A DNA stretch of 64,000 nt from JAYREN01 sp963663375. GTDB lineage: Bacteria; Acidobacteriota; Holophagae; Holophagales; Holophagaceae. This document shows, in pieces, positions 59,076-64,000 of the stretch; the first letter of the stretch is position 1, and each line of letters opens with the position of its first letter. Both the position numbers and the translations under genes were made by a program. The notes under the pieces are model-generated. The model did no database searches. It worked only from the letters and a program-made list of their open reading frames with translations, and was not told where the DNA came from. Location of the stretch: positions 930,001 through 994,000 of the forward strand of contig OY760195.1 of the NCBI GenBank assembly GCA_963663375.1. Direction: 5' to 3'.

Positions 59076-60305
59076 TCAGAATGAGCCGGCCACGTATCCC
59101 GTGCTGAAGGCCGCCTGGAGGTTGTACCCCCCCACGGGCCCGTCGATGTCCAGGAGCTCGCCGCAGACCTGGAGATTCTCCCAACCCTGAACGGCCATGG
59201 TGTGCGGATCCACGGCATCCAGACACACGCCACCCGCGGCAACCTCGCCTCGGGTCAGGGGCACTGAGCCGGGTTCACCCAGGGGGAACCCCTGCACCAG
59301 GGCCACCAGGCGCAGCCGAGCCGCCCGGGGCAGATCCTTGAAGCGCTGCTCCCCCGGGAGCCCCAGGCGCTCCACGGCGGGGGCACAGAGCCGCTCGGGC
59401 AGGTAGCGCTGAAGCCAGGTGCGCAGGGCGAGATGGGGATTCCCCTGCTGGAGGCCCTGTAGCTCCGAATCGAGTGTTTCTTCGCGGGCCGCGGTGAGGG
59501 CATAGGCCAGCCAAGCGCCCTGGGACCGCCTCGCCTCCTCCGCCGCTCGGCTCAGTTCCAGCGCCGCGGGGCCACTGATCCCCGTTCGAGTGAAGAGGAT
59601 ATCCCCGGCAAAGGTGGCCAGGCGCTTGCTTTCTGCCCCCGCCCGCAGGTGGAGGGTCCCACCCCGCAGGGCCACGCCCTCCCATTCCGGGTGGGGCTCC
59701 CGCAGCGGAATGGGCGCCAGGGCCGGGGCCCAGGGTCGCACGGGGATGCCCAGGCCCTTGAGCATGGCCAGCAAGTCCCCTCGGGTGCCGGTTTCGGGGT
59801 AGCTGGCTCCCCCGGTGGCCAGCACGTAGTGGTCCGCCTGCAGCCGTGTGCCGTCCTCCAGGAGCAGGGCCTCCAGGCGCGGCAGGGTGCCCGCCAGCCC
59901 CACCACCCGGCTACCGAAGCGCACCTCCACTCCTGCGCGGCGGAGCACGCGCTCCAGGGCCGCTACGACCTCGGCCGCGGAGCCGGGGCGATCCTCGGGA
60001 AAGACCCGGCCATTCTCCCGGACGTAGGTTGCCACGCCCTCCCTGCGGAGCAGATCGAGCACATCCTCATTGCTGAAGCAGTGGAAGGCGGGGCGCAGGA
60101 AACGAGCCTGTTCCTTGCGGAAGACCGCCAGCAGCTCTTTCAGAGGGCCCGCATGGGTGATGTTGCACTTGCCGCCCCCGCTGATGCGCAGCTTCACCCC
60201 CAGGCGCCCGTTGGCCTCCAGCAGCAACACGCTGTGGCCAAGACTCGCGGCCCGCCAGGCGGCGATCATCCCGGCGGCGCCGCCTCCCAGCACCAGAACC
60301 CGCAT
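59076..60305 (-). CDS. HI0933/BaiN-type NAD(P)/FAD-dependent oxidoreductase
   Basis: 409 residues. The FAD-binding LVLGGGAAGMIAA opens the protein, followed by the family-specific RISGGGKCNITH. GVxLRGGTLHLRAG, ILFTRTGISGPAALELSR and the final CGELLDIDGPVGGYNLQAAF are all characteristic. Related enzymes reduce flavins or act on unsaturated substrates; the substrate is unknown. It lies 3 bases after the regulator gene transcribed ahead of it on the minus strand. Confidence 0.9.
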   Translation of the reverse strand: MRVLVLGGGAAGMIAAWRAASLGHSVLLLEANGRLGVKLRISGGGKCNITHAGPLKELLAVFRKEQARFLRPAFHCFSNEDVLDLLRREGVATYVRENGRVFPEDRPGSAAEVVAALERVLRRAGVEVRFGSRVVGLAGTLPRLEALLLEDGTRLQADHYVLATGGASYPETGTRGDLLAMLKGLGIPVRPWAPALAPIPLREPHPEWEGVALRGGTLHLRAGAESKRLATFAGDILFTRTGISGPAALELSRAAEEARRSQGAWLAYALTAAREETLDSELQGLQQGNPHLALRTWLQRYLPERLCAPAVERLGLPGEQRFKDLPRAARLRLVALVQGFPLGEPGSVPLTRGEVAAGGVCLDAVDPHTMAVQGWENLQVCGELLDIDGPVGGYNLQAAFSTGYVAGSF

Positions 60306-60308
60306 GGC

Positions 60309-61604
60309 TCAGACCTTGGTAACAGGTTTGGCGTTCTGGAGGGCCTGGGCGAGCCTGCCGAGAATGGCCGTGGCCGAGGTCTTCCGGGGCACCATCATCC
60401 CCACCAGGGGGCCACTGAAACCCACCTGGCGAAGGACCTCCATGCGCGCATCGAGCCCTGCCTTGTCGAGGGAAGGCAGCACCATGACGAAGGAGCACGA
60501 CGCCACCCGGCAGATCGCCTCCCCAGGCAGCAGCGTGGAATTGAGGAGCCTGGCGGTGCGCTCCAGGACCTCCTTGGATTCGCTCCACCCTTGGGCAATG
60601 GCTCCACTGCCCGCCGCCACCAGGGCCAGGGGCAGATCCGTTTCCGCGAGCGCCTTCTGGAGCAGTTCCAGGTGGGCCTCCAGGAACGCATCAGTGAAGG
60701 CTCCCGTCTGGGGGTCCAGCAGCAGGTGCTTGCCGGTGCCGTAGCGGCTGGCCTCCCGCTCCCGTAGCAGCGCGCCATGACGCAACAGCACCTTCACACG
60801 AATGGTCAATTCCGCGGGCTGATAGGGCGTGGTGAGGTAGTCGATGGGCCCCGCCTCGCCGGAATGAATCTCCTTTTCCAGGGTGCTGCGGGCACAGAGG
60901 ATGAGCACCGGAAGATCGCGGCTGCGGGCATAGTTGCGGAGGTGGGCTGTGAAGGCCGTGCCACTGCCATCCGAGAGCTGATGGTCCATGAGCAGCAGGT
61001 CGGGAAGGCCCCCGGCAAGCTTGTGAACGCAGTCCTGAAGCCCTTCGGCACCCACGGCATCGTGGCCCAGGCCCTTGAGTTGTTCCAGGATCGCCTCCCG
61101 CAGCTCGGCCTGGGATTCCACCACCAGGATCCGGGCGGGGCGACTCTGTTCCCACTGCCAGTCTCGCTGCTTAGCCTCCATGCGCTGGCGCTCCGCCAGC
61201 AGGCTCTTGATGAGCAGGTGGCTGCGGATCCGCGACCGCAGCTCCACGAAGTTGGGGGGCTTGTTCAGGAAATCATCGGCACCGCAGGCGAAGCTTTGCT
61301 CCTTGGCCTCACCCTTGAGGGACGTGAGGTGGATCACGGGGATATCATTGGTTTCCAGATTGCCCTTGATGCGTCGGCAAACCTCGAAGCCGTCCATGCG
61401 CGGCATCACAATATCTAGCAACACCAGGTCGGGATGCTCCTTCTCCAGCACCTCCATGGCCTCAATGCCGTCGGTGGCGAAGAGCAGCCGACACCCCAGA
61501 CGCGAGAGTTGGGCATCGAGGTACCGCCGGATCACGGCATCGTCATCCACCACCAGGATGGCCCGCAGAGCCGCATCGTCGGAATCGATGTTCTGGAAAG
61601 CCAT
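60309..61604 (-). CDS. response regulator with two receiver domains and a degenerate GGDEF domain
   Basis: 431 residues. REC1 (about 15-135) has VVDDD, phosphoacceptor Asp64 in LLDIVMPRMDG and KPPN. REC2 (about 165-290) has VVESQ, LLMDHQLSDG and a final PYQPAEL with the usual lysine missing. The C-terminal domain (about 300-420) starts DPQTGAFTDAFLE, like GGDEF openings, but the signature is replaced by RVASCSFVMVLPSL, so diguanylate cyclase activity is unlikely. The layout is like PleD with a dead output domain. It is the first gene of the pair with the flavoprotein. Confidence 0.85.
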   Translation of the reverse strand: MAFQNIDSDDAALRAILVVDDDAVIRRYLDAQLSRLGCRLLFATDGIEAMEVLEKEHPDLVLLDIVMPRMDGFEVCRRIKGNLETNDIPVIHLTSLKGEAKEQSFACGADDFLNKPPNFVELRSRIRSHLLIKSLLAERQRMEAKQRDWQWEQSRPARILVVESQAELREAILEQLKGLGHDAVGAEGLQDCVHKLAGGLPDLLLMDHQLSDGSGTAFTAHLRNYARSRDLPVLILCARSTLEKEIHSGEAGPIDYLTTPYQPAELTIRVKVLLRHGALLREREASRYGTGKHLLLDPQTGAFTDAFLEAHLELLQKALAETDLPLALVAAGSGAIAQGWSESKEVLERTARLLNSTLLPGEAICRVASCSFVMVLPSLDKAGLDARMEVLRQVGFSGPLVGMMVPRKTSATAILGRLAQALQNAKPVTKV

Positions 61605-61726
61605 GCCTCTGATTGTGCTACGCGGGAGGGATGGCGTCCATGGTGGGATTGGGCCACAACTCTCGCCCTTTTTGACGGTGGTTGTTTGAGATCGAGAACG
61701 TTGATAATCGGAGAACCGTTTTCCAC

Positions 61727-61761
61727 GAGGTACCGATGACCCCGACCCCTTGATGGCATCC
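61727..61761 (+). repeat. duplicated purE translation-start segment
   Basis: GAGG-N5-ATGACCCCGACCCCTTGATGGCATCC is a near-copy of the purE start 101 bases on (GAGG-N4-ATGACCCCGACCCCCCTTGTTGGCATCC), written here with long runs split: ATGACCCCGACCCC and TTGATGGCATCC. This copy encodes MTPTP and then TGA. It may act as a leader peptide or be a dead duplication. Confidence 0.6.
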
Positions 61762-61836
61762 AATCGGTATTCGCTGTGCGGATACGCGAGACCGCTAACT
61801 GAATAGAAGTTCCCTGAACATTCTTTGCGAGGCCTT

Positions 61837-62334
61837 ATGACCCCGACCCCCCTTGTTGGCATCCTTATGGGCTCCAAGTCCGACTGGGAGACCATGCAGC
61901 ACACGGCCCTCACGCTGAAGCAGCTGGGCATTCCCTTCGAGGCCCATGTGGCCAGTGCCCATCGCACCCCGGAAAAGGTCGTAGCCTTCTGTCAGGGCGC
62001 GGAAGGCCGGGGCATGAAGGTGATCATCGCCGCCGCGGGTGGCGCGGCCCATCTGGCGGGGGTGTGCGCCAGCAAGACCCACCTGCCCGTGCTGGGCGTC
62101 CCCATGAAGGGCTGGGCCACCGAAGGCATGGACGCGCTGCTCTCCACGGTCCAGATGCCCTCCGGCATTCCCGTGGGCACCCTGGCCATCGGCAAGGCCG
62201 GTGCCATCAACGCCGCCCTACTGGCGACTTCCATTCTTGCCCTGGGCGACCCCGCCATCCGCGAAACCTACCTCGCCTTCCGCCAGACCCAAACGGAAAA
62301 GGCCCTGGCAGAAGACAATCTAGTCATGCCTTGA
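61837..62334 (+). CDS. purE: N5-carboxyaminoimidazole ribonucleotide mutase
   Basis: 165 residues. Class I PurE motifs are present: GILMGSKSDWETM, VASAHRTPE with the active-site histidine, AAAGGAAHLAGVCAS, VLGVPM and VGTLAIGKAGAINAALLA. It moves the carboxyl group in purine synthesis. The ATG has a GAGG 4 bases upstream. A near-duplicate of this start lies 101 bases upstream. It converges on a histidine kinase with only 9 bases between stops. Confidence 0.94.
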   Translation: MTPTPLVGILMGSKSDWETMQHTALTLKQLGIPFEAHVASAHRTPEKVVAFCQGAEGRGMKVIIAAAGGAAHLAGVCASKTHLPVLGVPMKGWATEGMDALLSTVQMPSGIPVGTLAIGKAGAINAALLATSILALGDPAIRETYLAFRQTQTEKALAEDNLVMP

Positions 62335-62343
62335 TCGCGCCGT

Positions 62344-64000
62344 TCAGGGCCGCGTTGAAGGAGTGATCGCATCGAGCTGCACCTTCAGATCCTTCACGCC
62401 GAAGGGTTTGGAGAGCAGGGTCACCCCTGAATGCTGTTTGAGGAGATCAAGGGCGACCTGGTCCACCCGCCCCGTGGCGAGCAGGATCGGGAGGACGGGC
62501 CGCAGGGCCCGGATCCCCGGCAGGGTACCGCCTCCCCCCAGGCCAGGCATGTTCATGTCCAGGATGACAACATCCGGATGCAGGCCTGCCTCCAGCATGG
62601 CCAGCGCCTCCTCGCCCCTGGAAGCCTCGGCGCCACCATGCCCCAGCACCTCCAGAATCGCCAGGATGGAACTCCGAATCATCTCGTCATCATCCACCAC
62701 CAACACACTCAAACGTCCCACAGGCGCCACAATTTGATCCTCGATGCTTGCCTCACGCACAGGATCCTTTGGCGAGATTGAGGGAAACTGCAGGCTTACG
62801 CGGGTTCCTTGCCCCGGTACACTCTGGATCCGCAGCTGCCCACCGTGGGCCTTCACCGTGCTGTAGACGAGGGACAAGCCAAGACCCGTCCCCTTGCCCT
62901 GTTCCTTGGTGGTGAAGAAGGGATCCATGGCTTTTTCCAGGACCTCGGGGGACATGCCATGCCCTGAGTCTTCGACCTCGGCCTCGATCCAGCCATTGGC
63001 CAGGTTCCGGGTCCGAAGGGTCAGGCGGCCATTTTCAGGCAAGGCATCCACCGCGTTGACGCAGAGGTTCATGAAGGCATGGTTCAGGGCATTCCCGTCT
63101 CCCCGCATGGGGCGAAGATCCTCGGCCAGATCCATTTCGAGGCGAATCCTGGATAGGGTCGTGCGCTCCAACAGGCTGACCTCGTCCCGCAGAATCGCGT
63201 TCAGATCCAATTCCTGATTTTCCGCGAGACTCTGGCGGGCAAAGCTCAACAGGCTGCGCACCATCTTGCCGCCGCGATCCGAGGCCTTGAGGATGGTGTC
63301 GAAGGCACGATAGACGGGGCTGCCCTGGGGTTGCGATTCCAGCTGAGCCGAGGCGATGCCCATGATGGCGCCCAGCACGTTGTTCATGTCGTGGGCCACA
63401 CCACCGGCCAGGCTGCCCATGCTTTCCATCTTTTGCGCCTGCTGGAGCTGGGCCTCGAGCCGATGTCGTTCCCGCTCCATCCGCCGCAGTTCCGTGATGT
63501 CATGGGAGATGCCGACCACCCCGATGAAGCGCCGCTCCGCATCAAACATGGGTGTCTTGAAGGTTTCCAGCAGGGCCTTGCGGCCATCGTCGGCGAAGGT
63601 GATGGTTTCCTCGTTTCGAACCAGATGCCCCAGAGCCATGGCCTTCCGGTCCTGTTCGCGGAAGAGATCCGCCAACTCCCTTTCAACGAAATCGTAGTCG
63701 GTCTTGCCCACGATCTCCGCCTCCTTGGCGCCAAAAAACCGCTCAAACATGGGATTGCAGAAGAGGTAGACACCTTCCGAATCCTTGAGCCAGACCATGT
63801 CGGGAATGGACTGCACCAGGGCGCGCAGGCGGATCTCCTTTTCGGCCAAGGCCTGCTCGGCCCGCTTGCGCTCCGTGATGTCGATGGTGTACCCGGCGAG
63901 CAGGATCTTGTTTCCCAGATAAATCGGAAACTTGATGGTGGAGTAGCTCCGACCATCGAGTTCCTCGTCCAGCCGCAGGATCTCCGCGCGGGAGGCAACC
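62344..64000 (-). CDS. hybrid sensor histidine kinase (PAS-PAS-HisKA-ATPase-REC), 5' part missing
   Basis: The frame is open to the window end, so the N-terminus is outside. Visible in order: the end of a PAC segment (DITERKRAEQAL), a complete PAS domain (LVQSIPDMVWLKDSEGVY to GISHDITELRRME), a HisKA helix with the phospho-histidine in GGVAHDMNNVLGA, an ATPase domain with NLCVNAVDAL, DSGHGM and GTGLGLSLVYS, and a C-terminal receiver with VVDDDE, Asp in ILDMNMPG and SKPFG. Multiple PAS domains suggest redox, light or ligand sensing. No partner regulator adjoins, although the REC-REC gene is nearby across purE. Confidence 0.93.
   Translation of the reverse strand, partial: VASRAEILRLDEELDGRSYSTIKFPIYLGNKILLAGYTIDITERKRAEQALAEKEIRLRALVQSIPDMVWLKDSEGVYLFCNPMFERFFGAKEAEIVGKTDYDFVERELADLFREQDRKAMALGHLVRNEETITFADDGRKALLETFKTPMFDAERRFIGVVGISHDITELRRMERERHRLEAQLQQAQKMESMGSLAGGVAHDMNNVLGAIMGIASAQLESQPQGSPVYRAFDTILKASDRGGKMVRSLLSFARQSLAENQELDLNAILRDEVSLLERTTLSRIRLEMDLAEDLRPMRGDGNALNHAFMNLCVNAVDALPENGRLTLRTRNLANGWIEAEVEDSGHGMSPEVLEKAMDPFFTTKEQGKGTGLGLSLVYSTVKAHGGQLRIQSVPGQGTRVSLQFPSISPKDPVREASIEDQIVAPVGRLSVLVVDDDEMIRSSILAILEVLGHGGAEASRGEEALAMLEAGLHPDVVILDMNMPGLGGGGTLPGIRALRPVLPILLATGRVDQVALDLLKQHSGVTLLSKPFGVKDLKVQLDAITPSTRP

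Noticed and set aside
56938..59226. Long minus-strand open frame over pdxJ, DUF4388 and cheZ
   Set aside because: It spans three real genes and shows no family features.

Overview
The window is a GC-rich bacterial chromosome segment, densely coded on both strands. It carries no rRNA, no tRNA I could recognise, no CRISPR array, no transposase and no phage genes. The gene content fits an Acidobacteriota member, probably a Holophaga/Geothrix-like one: an oorDABC-order 2-oxoacid:ferredoxin oxidoreductase, tricorn-type and BNR-propeller secreted proteins, a TonB-dependent receptor with a carboxypeptidase-regulatory N-terminus, BlaI/M56 regulators, DUF4388 next to CheZ, and bacillithiol genes. That placement is inference from family content, not from a marker-gene comparison.

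Layout. 1-2788 is the korDABC operon (its 5' end is cut by the window). 2896-12398 holds a membrane protein, a secreted tricorn-like protease, an RNA helicase, a lipid A-type acyltransferase and a cyclophilin with a long N-terminal extension. 12802-15680 has a CopZ-like cysteine protein, a YihY membrane protein fused to a cyclic-nucleotide domain, and an orphan DNA methyltransferase. 15677-17682 is a tandem pair of divergent GAPDH paralogues, divergent from adenosine deaminase and a HAD phosphatase. 19515-25367 has membrane proteins, a CPBP protease, a Kelch/Ig lipoprotein and the canonical gap. 25435-27383 has a Fis-type regulator and pyruvate kinase. 27427-32739 is BlaI/M56, aldehyde dehydrogenase and a secreted transglutaminase. 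32819-38244 has recO, a TonB-type protein with a micro-ORF and DUF4349 gene, then bshC-bshB1 for bacillithiol. 38571-45189 is the most accessory-looking part: an operator-controlled lipoprotein, a CPBP remnant, ccdAB, a BNR protein and a bshB1 remnant. 45240-50652 is a two-component system with a TonB-dependent receptor and a small membrane protein. 50713-59061 is housekeeping (tilS, ftsH, a folP-GNAT fusion, glmM, pdxJ) followed by DUF4388 and cheZ. 59076-64000 has a flavoprotein, a REC-REC-GGDEF-like regulator, purE and a hybrid histidine kinase that runs off the end.

Functional themes. Central carbon metabolism is represented by kor, gap (three GAPDH-family genes) and pyk. Envelope functions include TonB-linked uptake, many secreted or lipid-anchored beta-propeller proteins and an acyltransferase. 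Signalling includes OmpR/HK, BlaI/M56, CheZ and a degenerate diguanylate-cyclase-type regulator. Several intergenic gaps carry dispersed imperfect palindromes of about 250-275 bp built from short-period modules.

I did not find a convincing new defence or biosynthetic system. The best leads are the remodelled GAPDH paralogue pair, the M56-STN and YihY-cNMP fusions, the DHPS-GNAT fusion, the paired operator dyads before the 38571 lipoprotein, and the dispersed palindromic element.
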